A stretch of DNA of 41,918 nt, from contig JAJCXX010000051.1 of assembly GCA_029263195.1 (NCBI GenBank), positions 1 to 41,918 on the forward strand, read 5' to 3'. The position numbers and the translations under genes were made by a program. How positions within the stretch are numbered: position 1 is the first letter of the stretch; the number at the start of each line of letters is the position of its first letter. The stretch comes from Acidimicrobiales bacterium. Lineage in GTDB: Bacteria; Actinomycetota; Acidimicrobiia; Acidimicrobiales; Aldehydirespiratoraceae. Shown here in pieces: positions 7,527 through 14,798 of this stretch. The notes beneath the pieces are model-generated. The model saw only the letters and a list, made by a program, of their open reading frames with translations. It did no database searches and was not told where the DNA came from.

Positions 7527-8987
7527 ATGCATCAGCTCTCGGGAATGGACACCACGTTTCTCAACATGGAGACGGCCACCACCTACGGCCATGTGTCTGG
7601 TCTGGCGGTCTTCGACCCGATGGAATCCGGTGGCACGGTCACACTCGAGGATGTGAAGGCGCTGATCGCCGATCGCATCCATCTGCTTCCGCCATACCGT
7701 CGTCGGCTCGTCGAGATTCCGTTCGGGCTCGATCAGCCCTACTGGATCGAGGATCCGGATTTCGACATCGACTTCCACATCCGGCAACTGGCGCTTCCGC
7801 CTCCGGGCGACCGTCGACAACTCGCGGAGCAGGTAGCCCGCATCGTCGCCCGACCCCTTGATCGCCGACGTCCTCTCTGGGAGCTCTATCTCATCACTGG
7901 CCTGGAGGGTGGCTGCTCGGCTCAGCTGACCAAGATCCACCATTGTTCGATCGACGGGGTCTCCGGGGCCGAGATCCTCGGCAACCTCTTGGATCTCGAA
8001 TCCACACCACGGGTCGTCGACCCGCCCGACCGGCCGTGGATCCCGGAGACCGAACCGACCCAGATGCATATGTTCATGAAGGGAATGGTCGCGGTGGCGG
8101 CCACGCCGCGAAAAGGCATTCGACTCGGGTTCAAGAACATTCGACATCTGCCCCAGCTCGCGGAGTCAATGGGGTTCGGTCCGCTCCCCGGCACCGACCT
8201 GATCAATCGTCTCGGCGGCCGACGTACCGCCGACATGTTGTCCGAGGCCCACACCAAGCCTCCGCGAACATCATTCAACGCGAAGATCAGTCCACACCGG
8301 AGATTTGCCTTCGACTCGATGGATCTCGACCGGGTGAAGGCGGTCAAAAATGCCTTCGGGGTGACACTCAACGATGTCGTGATGGCTCTGTGTTCGGGCG
8401 CGCTGCGTCACTATCTCGCGGCGGCCGACGAACTACCCGAGAGTTCTCTGATCGCCATGGTGCCCGTATCGATTCGCACCGAGGGCCAAGCCGGGAAGTT
8501 CGGAAATCAGGTGGCTTCGATGACCGCTTCGCTCCACACCGACCTGGAAGATCCGGTCGAGCGACTGATGGCGATCCACAATTCGATGAAGATCGCCAAG
8601 GAGAAACATCAGGCCCTCCCGGCCGAGGTTCTTCAGGACTTCGCTCAGTTCACCGCTCCTGCGGTCGCGGCTCGGGCAGCGAGGGTGATCGCCCGTGCTG
8701 CCTTGGCCGAGTGGGTCGACCTGCCGTTCAATGTGGTGATCTCCAACGTGCCGGGCCCTCAGTTTCCGCTCTATGGAGTCGGCGCGAGGCTGGTGGCCAA
8801 CTACCCGGTGTCGGCCATCAACGATGGCATCGGCCTCAACATGACAGTTCAGAGTTACGACGGCAGCCTCGACTTCGGTCTCGTGGCCTGTCGGCAACTG
8901 GTCCCCGACCTGTGGCAAGTGATCAACCATCTCAACGAGTCGTTGGTCGAACTCGAGAACGCCATCGAGCCTTCGGACGTTGCATGA
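7527..8987 (+). CDS. Wax ester synthase / acyl-CoA:diacylglycerol acyltransferase (WS/DGAT)
   Basis: 486 residues, usual WS/DGAT length. It starts MHQLSGMDTTFLNMET, the family N-terminus. The acyltransferase motif HHCSIDG (HHxxxDG) is at 138-144, preceded by the PLW motif in RRPLWELYLI (~113-122). The C-terminal domain contains SNVPGP and NDGIGLNMTV, also family hallmarks. The enzyme transfers fatty acyl groups from acyl-CoA to diacylglycerol or fatty alcohol at the membrane, giving storage lipid. It overlaps the next gene by 4 nt (ATGA) and sits in an operon with a serine hydrolase and an acyl-CoA synthetase, consistent with lipid storage and turnover. Which acceptor it prefers cannot be told. 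Confidence 0.93.
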   Translation: MHQLSGMDTTFLNMETATTYGHVSGLAVFDPMESGGTVTLEDVKALIADRIHLLPPYRRRLVEIPFGLDQPYWIEDPDFDIDFHIRQLALPPPGDRRQLAEQVARIVARPLDRRRPLWELYLITGLEGGCSAQLTKIHHCSIDGVSGAEILGNLLDLESTPRVVDPPDRPWIPETEPTQMHMFMKGMVAVAATPRKGIRLGFKNIRHLPQLAESMGFGPLPGTDLINRLGGRRTADMLSEAHTKPPRTSFNAKISPHRRFAFDSMDLDRVKAVKNAFGVTLNDVVMALCSGALRHYLAAADELPESSLIAMVPVSIRTEGQAGKFGNQVASMTASLHTDLEDPVERLMAIHNSMKIAKEKHQALPAEVLQDFAQFTAPAVAARAARVIARAALAEWVDLPFNVVISNVPGPQFPLYGVGARLVANYPVSAINDGIGLNMTVQSYDGSLDFGLVACRQLVPDLWQVINHLNESLVELENAIEPSDVA

Positions 8988-10177
8988 TCGAGGGGGTCTG
9001 CGAACCCGGATTTCAACCTGTCGGCGAAGCTCTCTCCACTTCACTGGAGCAAGGCGGCGGCGGAGCGGCGTGCGTCTATCACCACGGCGTGAAGGTGGTC
9101 GATGTGTGGGGTGGCACCCGCGATCGTGACGGCAATCCATGGATGTCCGACACCATGTCGATGTCGTTTTCGACATCGAAGGGCGTCGTCTCGACGCTGT
9201 TGCATCAGCTCGTCGACAAGGGACTCCTCGACTACGACGACACGGTGGCCGGTCACTGGCCCGAATTCGCGGCGGCCGGCAAGTCGAAGATCACCGTTCG
9301 ACAAGTGCTCTCTCATCGAGCGGGTCTGCCCCACATCCGCCAATTGGTGACCGACGCCGAGCAGATCCTCGACTGGGACTACATGGTGGATGCGCTGGCA
9401 AATTCGCGCCCGCGTCTGCGACCCGGAGGTCGAAGCGCCTATCACGCCCTCACGTTCGGTTGGTTGGTCGGTGAGATCATCCAGCGCGTCGACGGCCGCC
9501 GACTCCCTGAGATCATCTGCTCAGAGTTGGCCGAGCCTCTCGACCTCGACGGGCTCTACATCGGTGCGCCACCCGAAGCCATCGCTCGGGCTGCTGTCCT
9601 GAATCGACCGAGGCGTGGCTCCATTTCCAAGGCTGCGAAGGTCCTGCCCGTCAACCGCTGGATCAACTCGATGTCGAGGGTCAATCGGATCACGAGAGGA
9701 CCGTTCGATCCAGCACTCATTCGCGATGCCCTCGTCGTGCCGGGTGATCCCGGTCTCCTCCTGGAACCAAGGGTGATGGAGGTCCCGATCCCGGCCGCCA
9801 ACGGCCTGTTCACGGCAAGGTCGCTGGCGCGCGTCTACGCGGCCCTGGCCGAAGGCGGCGAGATCGATGGAGTCAGGATCTTGTCGCCGGAGACTCTCGA
9901 CCGAGCAACCACAGTGCAGAGCCGAAGTCGCGACCGCGTGCTGCTCACCCACATGAAGTGGCGGCTCGGGTATCACAACGCGTTCAGCACCCGCGGAGCC
10001 ATCGAGGGCGCCTACGGGCACTACGGCTACGGAGGTTCGGGCGCATTCGCCGATCCCGGGCGCGGTTTGGCGGTGGCCATGGTCAACAACTCGACCGGCG
10101 GCAGTCCGTTCGGCGACGAGAGAATCCGTTTGATTGCCAACGCTGCTCTGGTCTCGGCCAGCGCGATCTCCAGGTGA
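8984..10177 (+). CDS. Serine hydrolase, class C beta-lactamase/EstB family
   Basis: 397 residues from the ATG at 8984, which overlaps the WS/DGAT stop; the frame stays open far upstream but only as a shadow of the acyltransferase. It has the SxxK nucleophile motif STSK (63-66), a Tyr motif in SAYHALTFGW, a histidine/glycine turn in GHYGYGGSGA near the C-terminus, and the VRQVLSHRAGLPH segment typical of this family. No signal peptide is seen, so it is probably cytoplasmic. The family hydrolyses esters or amides. Between WS/DGAT and an acyl-CoA synthetase it is most likely a lipase or esterase rather than a drug-inactivating beta-lactamase. Confidence 0.9.
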   Translation: MIEGVCEPGFQPVGEALSTSLEQGGGGAACVYHHGVKVVDVWGGTRDRDGNPWMSDTMSMSFSTSKGVVSTLLHQLVDKGLLDYDDTVAGHWPEFAAAGKSKITVRQVLSHRAGLPHIRQLVTDAEQILDWDYMVDALANSRPRLRPGGRSAYHALTFGWLVGEIIQRVDGRRLPEIICSELAEPLDLDGLYIGAPPEAIARAAVLNRPRRGSISKAAKVLPVNRWINSMSRVNRITRGPFDPALIRDALVVPGDPGLLLEPRVMEVPIPAANGLFTARSLARVYAALAEGGEIDGVRILSPETLDRATTVQSRSRDRVLLTHMKWRLGYHNAFSTRGAIEGAYGHYGYGGSGAFADPGRGLAVAMVNNSTGGSPFGDERIRLIANAALVSASAISR

Positions 10178-10184
10178 GAATCCA

Positions 10185-11978
10185 ATGGCGCTGATCCCCA
10201 ATCCCCGAACGATGCGCAGCGACTTGCGACTCACCGGTTTCGTGGCGCGAATGGCTCCCGACATCCTGAAGGCGAGGCCGGGTTCGTCCCACACGATCTG
10301 CGACGTGATCGAGTCGTTCGCGGCCGACTCACCAGCCGACCTGGCTCTGGTGATGGGCGACCGGTCGCTCACCTACGGCCAACTCGATTCGCGAGCGAAT
10401 CAGGTCGCCCGTTGGGCTCTCGGACAGGGACTAGGCCACGGCGATGTGGTGGCGCTGCTCGGCGGCAACCGTCCTGAGTACATCGCCCACTGGCTGGGGC
10501 TGGCCAAGATCGGAGTGGTCACGGCCCTGATCAACAGTCACCTCACCGGTCGGGGTCTGGCCCGATCGGTGGCGATCGCCGACACGAATCATCTCATTGT
10601 CGACTCGAGCCTGGCCTCCACCTGGTCGGAGGCCCTCGAAGGTACCGAGGATCGGTACACGGTGTGGACCTCCGGCGGCCCCACCGATGGCTCGGTCGAC
10701 TTCGACGAAGCGTTGCAGGGTCAACCCACCGATTCCATCGATCCGACTGTTCGTGGTCGGGTGAAGTCCGACGACAACCTCTTCTATATCTACACGAGTG
10801 GCACGACCGGACTCCCGAAGGCCGCCAACTTCAGCCATCAGCGTTATCTCACCGTGGCCACGGCCGGCCGGGCTCTGGGGAACTACAAGAGCGACGACAA
10901 CGTCTATTCGCCGCTGCCCCTCTACCACACGGTCGGCGGAGTGATGGCGAGCGGCGGGGCCCTCACCGCAGGGGCAACGGCGGTGCTGGCCCCGAAATTT
11001 TCGGCCGGCAATTTCTGGTCGGATTGTGTCGCCCACGACGTCACGGCCTTCCACTACATCGGTGAGCTCTGTCGATACCTCCTGAACTCCCCTCACCACG
11101 TGGAGGAGAACCGCCACGCCGTCAGGGTCTGCGTCGGCAACGGTCTCCGGCCCGACATCTGGGAGGAGTTCCGCGACCGCTTCGGATTGGACCAGATCGT
11201 CGAGTTCTACGGCGCGACCGAGGGCAACATCACCTTCTTCAACCTCGACAACAAGGTCGGCTCGGTTGGCCGATCACCGTGGTTGATGCGGCGGGCCAGT
11301 GGCGCTCACCTGATTCGGTACGACATCGAGAGTCAGTGCGAGGTTCGGGGTGACGACGGATTCTGCGTCGAGGTCGGCCCCGACGAGTCCGGCGAGGCGA
11401 TCGGCAAGATCAGTGCGGCCACCCGGTTCGAGGGCTACTCCGATGAGATCGACACCGAGAAGAAAATCCTGCGAAACGTGTTCAAGGACGGCGACGCCTA
11501 CTTCCGCACCGGCGACCTGCTGCGGCGAGACTCCGACGACTATTTCTATTTCGTGGACCGGATCGGCGACACCTTCCGTTGGAAGGGCGAGAACGTCTCG
11601 ACCACCGAGGTGGCCGAAGCGCTGAGTCCCTGCCCCGGAGTGCACGAGATCAACATCTACGGCGTCGCCGTGCCGGGACAGGACGGCCGGGCGGGCATGG
11701 CTGCCGTGGTCGCCGACCACGACTTCGACATCGACGCCTTGGCGGCCCTCGCGGCGCAGGAACTGCCCACCTACGCCCGACCGATATTCGTGAGAATCCT
11801 CTCGGAGATCGACACCACCGGCACGCTGAAATACAAGAAGGTCGATGCTGTCAACGACGGGTTCGACCCAGCGGTCGTGTCCGAGCCGGTGTACTTCTTC
11901 GATCTGGAGCGGGCCGGCTATGTGCTTCTCGACGATGAGTCCCACTCCCTCATTTGTTCCGGCGCCACCAGGGTCTGA
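10185..11978 (+). CDS. Long/very-long-chain acyl-CoA synthetase, FATP type
   Basis: 597 residues. The ATG at 10185 is preceded by AGGTGAGA and lies 7 nt after the hydrolase stop. The AMP-binding motif YIYTSGTTGLPK is at ~201-212, followed by EFYGATEGN and the FRTGDLLRRD and FRWKGENVST motifs of the FATP/FadD6 branch of ANL ligases. The enzyme activates fatty acids with ATP and CoA at the membrane face, supplying acyl-CoA to the WS/DGAT or to beta-oxidation. Third gene of the lipid operon. Chain-length preference is not readable. Confidence 0.92.
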   Translation: MALIPNPRTMRSDLRLTGFVARMAPDILKARPGSSHTICDVIESFAADSPADLALVMGDRSLTYGQLDSRANQVARWALGQGLGHGDVVALLGGNRPEYIAHWLGLAKIGVVTALINSHLTGRGLARSVAIADTNHLIVDSSLASTWSEALEGTEDRYTVWTSGGPTDGSVDFDEALQGQPTDSIDPTVRGRVKSDDNLFYIYTSGTTGLPKAANFSHQRYLTVATAGRALGNYKSDDNVYSPLPLYHTVGGVMASGGALTAGATAVLAPKFSAGNFWSDCVAHDVTAFHYIGELCRYLLNSPHHVEENRHAVRVCVGNGLRPDIWEEFRDRFGLDQIVEFYGATEGNITFFNLDNKVGSVGRSPWLMRRASGAHLIRYDIESQCEVRGDDGFCVEVGPDESGEAIGKISAATRFEGYSDEIDTEKKILRNVFKDGDAYFRTGDLLRRDSDDYFYFVDRIGDTFRWKGENVSTTEVAEALSPCPGVHEINIYGVAVPGQDGRAGMAAVVADHDFDIDALAALAAQELPTYARPIFVRILSEIDTTGTLKYKKVDAVNDGFDPAVVSEPVYFFDLERAGYVLLDDESHSLICSGATRV

Positions 11979-11988
11979 CCGCACGATC

Positions 11989-11994
11989 TACGGT
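11989..11994 (+). promoter_or_regulatory. -10 box TACGGT, leaderless promoter
   Basis: TACGGT with a 6-nt spacer before the ATG at 12001, and no ribosome site in the spacer. Confidence 0.55.
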
Positions 11995-12000
11995 GAATTG

Positions 12001-12297
12001 ATGATCGTCACGCTGATGTACTTCGATGGCTGCCCCAACTGGAAGACCGCCGATGAGCGTCTCACACAGTTGAGCGAGGAGATCACCGATATGACGCTGG
12101 AGCGCCGAGTCGTGGGTACGTCGGAGGACGCCGAGCGCTACGAATTCCGCGGATCTCCCAGCATTCTCGTCGACGGAGTCGATGCTTTCGCCGCTCCCGA
12201 TGCCCCGGTAGGCCTGTCGTGTCGGGTCTACCCGACACCTGATGGTCCGGCCGGATCACCGACCATCGAACAGCTTCGCCAAGTCCTCGCCGTTTGA
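12001..12297 (+). CDS. Small thioredoxin-fold-like protein
   Basis: 98 residues. It begins with a beta strand followed by MYFDGCPNW, the position of a thioredoxin CxxC but with only the first Cys (CPNW), then an alpha helix and RGSPSILVDG, which matches the cis-Pro strand of thioredoxin/DsbA folds. Similar short proteins are annotated as thioredoxin family or alkylmercury-lyase-like. A second pair of residues, SCRVYP, near the C-terminus could hold a partner Cys. The ATG at 12001 fits a leaderless promoter; the long upstream extension of the frame runs inside the ligase gene and is not real. Probably a thiol-disulfide or metal-handling protein; function uncertain. Confidence 0.75.
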   Translation: MIVTLMYFDGCPNWKTADERLTQLSEEITDMTLERRVVGTSEDAERYEFRGSPSILVDGVDAFAAPDAPVGLSCRVYPTPDGPAGSPTIEQLRQVLAV

Positions 12298-12307
12298 CCC
12301 GACCCGC

Positions 12308-12313
12308 TACATT
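12308..12313 (+). promoter_or_regulatory. -10 box TACATT, leaderless promoter
   Basis: TACATT, a 6-nt spacer GCCGCG, then the ATG at 12320 of the GNAT gene. Same geometry as the neighbouring starts. Confidence 0.55.
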
Positions 12314-12319
12314 GCCGCG

Positions 12320-12928
12320 ATGCATTCGCTGACCGTCACCGAACTCCAGGCCGTCCGGCGGGTACTCGGTCGGTCGTTCGCCGAGGACGCTTTTCTCCGC
12401 TGGGTATTTCCCGACGACAATCATCGGCTCGAACTGACTGCGACATGGCTCGGGCTGTTCACCGAGGGGTACGCCCGTGGGGGCCGAGTCGACACCGTGA
12501 CCGACGATCACGGCCAGATCGTGGCGGCGGCCCTGTGGAAGATTCCGGCCGACGCCGAGGTCGCGATGCCCGACCTTCCTGCCCCGCTGGACCTGCTGGC
12601 CGCGATCGTGGGCGAGAGTCGCTTCAACGAACTGATCGAGTCGTTCATGACATTTGTGGAGCTCTGGCCGGATCACCCACACGCCTATCTGGGACTGCTG
12701 GGGGTCGATCCGGATCACCAACGCCAGGGACTCGGCCGGCGAGTGATACTTCCGGGAATCGAAGCGGCCTCCGCCGCCGGTTTGGGTGTGGCGCTCGAAA
12801 CCAACGAACGCCGCAACCTTGCCTTCTATCGTTCTCTCGGTTTTGAGGTCGCCCACGAATACGTGCTCAAGCCCGACGGACCGATCGGCTGGTCGCTCTG
12901 GCGCGAGCCCGACGACGTGAAAAGGTAG
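12320..12928 (+). CDS. GNAT-family N-acetyltransferase
   Basis: 202 residues. The acetyl-CoA binding motif A is LLGVDPDHQRQGLGRR, followed by ALETNERRNLAFYRSLGF, the motif B helix that ends most GNAT proteins. The ATG at 12320 is preferred over the upstream frame because a TACATT -10 box lies exactly 6 nt before it. The family transfers acetyl from acetyl-CoA to amines of small molecules or proteins in the cytoplasm; the substrate is not predictable. It lies between two other small leaderless genes, so each is probably transcribed from its own promoter. Confidence 0.88.
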   Translation: MHSLTVTELQAVRRVLGRSFAEDAFLRWVFPDDNHRLELTATWLGLFTEGYARGGRVDTVTDDHGQIVAAALWKIPADAEVAMPDLPAPLDLLAAIVGESRFNELIESFMTFVELWPDHPHAYLGLLGVDPDHQRQGLGRRVILPGIEAASAAGLGVALETNERRNLAFYRSLGFEVAHEYVLKPDGPIGWSLWREPDDVKR

Positions 12929-12935
12929 TCATCGG

Positions 12936-12941
12936 TAGTCT
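12936..12941 (+). promoter_or_regulatory. -10 box TAGTCT, leaderless promoter
   Basis: TAGTCT, a 6-nt spacer CTGGGG, then the ATG at 12948. Third such start in under 1 kb. Confidence 0.5.
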
Positions 12942-12947
12942 CTGGGG

Positions 12948-13268
12948 ATGGCCCTGGTGACCTGTCCTAACTGCGAGGAAGACGAGAATCTCTCCGGCGA
13001 CAACGTCGACGGCACGATCACGATCACCTGCGGCGAGTGCGGCGCCGTGTGGGAACGAGACATGACTCAGCGCTGCCCGAAGTGTGGGCGCACCGATGTC
13101 CGCGAAGCCCTGCAGGCCATCCTCGACAAGTCGAGGGGCACGCAGTTGTCGATTCAATCAATGAAGGTCGTGTGGCTGTGCCCCGACTGCGACTCCGTGA
13201 AACTTCGCAGCTATCTCAACTCCAACGTTCCGTTGCCGCCCGATGTGATGCCGGTGGATCCGCGCTGA
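12948..13268 (+). CDS. Small multi-zinc-ribbon protein, function unknown
   Basis: 106 residues with four CxxC knuckles (C6/C9, C28/C31, C43/C46, C78/C81), enough for two zinc ribbons. The segment between residues 50 and 75 is helical and polar. I do not recognise a named family. Such proteins bind nucleic acid or act as adaptor ribbons in larger complexes, but nothing in the sequence decides this. The start follows a leaderless promoter. It converges on PPK2 with 19 nt between the stops. Confidence 0.75.
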   Translation: MALVTCPNCEEDENLSGDNVDGTITITCGECGAVWERDMTQRCPKCGRTDVREALQAILDKSRGTQLSIQSMKVVWLCPDCDSVKLRSYLNSNVPLPPDVMPVDPR

Positions 13269-13287
13269 ACGTTGACCGCGCGACCGA

Positions 13288-14139
13288 CTAGCGATCCGAG
13301 GGGGTCGCGTAGTTGTCCGTGACGTAGGTCTGGGTGTCGATCGGGGGCCGGACGTAGGTATCGGCCTGCCGCGCCGGCAGTTTGAGCTTGGCCGACGTGA
13401 GATCTTCGTAGGGAACGCTCTCGAGAATCTGTTGGATGCAATTGAGACGGGCCCGACGCTTATCGTCGGCGTCGACCACCCACCAAGGTGAGGCCTTGGT
13501 GTCGGTGGTTGCGAACATGCGGTCCTTGGCCCGGCTGTAGTCGACCCAGTGCGCCCGAGATTCGAGATCCATCGGGCTCAGCTTCCACCGCTTCTCGACG
13601 TTGTCTATGCGGTCGCGGAAGCGTCGTTCCTGTTCTTCGTCGCTGACCGAGAACCAGAACTTGAGAAGGATGATCCCGGATCTGATGATCATGCGCTCGA
13701 AGTCGGGGCACGACCGCAGGAACTCTTCGTGCTCTTCATCGGTGCAGAACCCCATGACCCGTTCGACCCCGGCCCGGTTGTACCAGCTCCGGTCGAACAG
13801 GACGATCTCGCCGGCCGCCGGAAGGTGTGCCACGTAACGCTGGAAGTACCACTGGGTCGTCTCGCGCTCGGTCGGCTTGTCGAGAGCGACCACCCGCACG
13901 ATTCGCGGGTTGGACCGTTCGGCGATGCGTTTGATGGCGCCGCCCTTGCCGGCCGCATCACGTCCCTCGAACAAGATGCAGACCTTGAGGCCATCGCGTC
14001 GCACCCACTCCTGGAGCTTGACCAACTCTCGCTGGAGCCGGGCCAGTTCGCTCTCGTAGATCTTCTTGGAGATGCGTTTCACCCGAGGGGCACTATGGCC
14101 GCCTTGGTGGTCTTCGTTCTCATGATTCTTGTGTGTCAC
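13288..14139 (-). CDS. ppk2: Polyphosphate kinase 2 (PPK2 family)
   Basis: 283 residues from the GTG at 14139, chosen because a strong GAGGTGAGG ribosome site lies just upstream; an ATG at 14181 would add 14 residues but has no such site. The P-loop-kinase features of PPK2 are complete: Walker A FEGRDAAGKGG, Walker B LFDRSWYNRAG, and a lid region SVSDEEQERRFRDR. The enzyme transfers phosphate between polyphosphate and nucleoside di- or monophosphates in the cytoplasm. It is a single-domain form. It diverges from the universal stress protein gene, which suggests a stress or energy-state context. Which nucleotide it prefers is not readable. Confidence 0.93.
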   Translation of the reverse strand: MTHKNHENEDHQGGHSAPRVKRISKKIYESELARLQRELVKLQEWVRRDGLKVCILFEGRDAAGKGGAIKRIAERSNPRIVRVVALDKPTERETTQWYFQRYVAHLPAAGEIVLFDRSWYNRAGVERVMGFCTDEEHEEFLRSCPDFERMIIRSGIILLKFWFSVSDEEQERRFRDRIDNVEKRWKLSPMDLESRAHWVDYSRAKDRMFATTDTKASPWWVVDADDKRRARLNCIQQILESVPYEDLTSAKLKLPARQADTYVRPPIDTQTYVTDNYATPSDR

Positions 14140-14206
14140 AGTGGCCCTCACCTCGCTGAACCGTCGAACATTCTCACACATCGGGCAGCGTCATCCCAAC
14201 GCGACC

Positions 14207-14212
14207 TAGGAT
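14207..14212 (+). promoter_or_regulatory. Possible -10 box TAGGAT for the universal stress protein
   Basis: TAGGAT ~40 nt before the ATG at 14252, leaving a short leader that carries an AGGTAGAG ribosome site. Unlike the neighbours this would be a leadered transcript. Confidence 0.4.
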
Positions 14213-14251
14213 CAGCGTCGATCCGCCCACTCAGGAACAGGTAGAGATCCA

Positions 14252-14764
14252 ATGCACGTAATGATCGCAACCGACGGAACCATCGACACCGGAAAGGCCG
14301 CGGAGATCGCCGGCAATCTGGCATGCAATGGTGGCAAGGTCACTATTTTCACCGTTGTGGTGGTGCCTCGCGGAATGCTCAACGAGATGCGTGCTGCTTC
14401 AGCCGATTCCGCCGACGACAAGGCCCGTGAGCTCAGCGTGGAGTTTCGCAGCACCCCCGCAGGCGACGGTCCCGTATCGCATTGGGTCGGCGACGACGCC
14501 ATCGTCAACCGATACGTCAACAGCAAGGTCAAGGAGCGCACCTCCGAGTTGGCGGCCGCATTGACCGCGGCCGGTGTGGCGGTCGAGGTGGTTGGTTGCG
14601 AAGGCGAGAACGCCTCACGATCGGTGCTCGAGTGCGCCCGCACCAACGATGCCGATGTTCTCTGTATCGGCACCCACGGAGTGGGCCGGTTTGAAGGTCT
14701 CCTCGGATCGTTGTCGACCAAGGTGGCACGTCACGCGCCCTGCTCGGTCGTTCTCGTTCGCTGA
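14252..14764 (+). CDS. Universal stress protein (UspA family)
   Basis: 170 residues, one Usp domain. Starts MHVMIATDGTIDTGKAAEIA, the first strand and helix of the family, and ends with the ATP-binding signature GTHGVGRFEGLLGSLSTKV (G-x2-G-x9-G-S/T) and the final strand CSVVLVR. It is cytoplasmic, probably ATP-binding, and acts in stress or dormancy responses in related families. The ATG at 14252 has an AGGTAGAG site. It shares a divergent spacer with ppk2. Confidence 0.9.
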   Translation: MHVMIATDGTIDTGKAAEIAGNLACNGGKVTIFTVVVVPRGMLNEMRAASADSADDKARELSVEFRSTPAGDGPVSHWVGDDAIVNRYVNSKVKERTSELAAALTAAGVAVEVVGCEGENASRSVLECARTNDADVLCIGTHGVGRFEGLLGSLSTKVARHAPCSVVLVR

Positions 14765-14798
14765 GCACTGAGGCCGTCGATGCCCTAGAAGCAGTGTG

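Noticed and set aside
8984..10177. Drug-resistance beta-lactamase
   Set aside because: The SxxK and family layout fit EstB-type esterases, there is no signal peptide, and it sits in a lipid operon.
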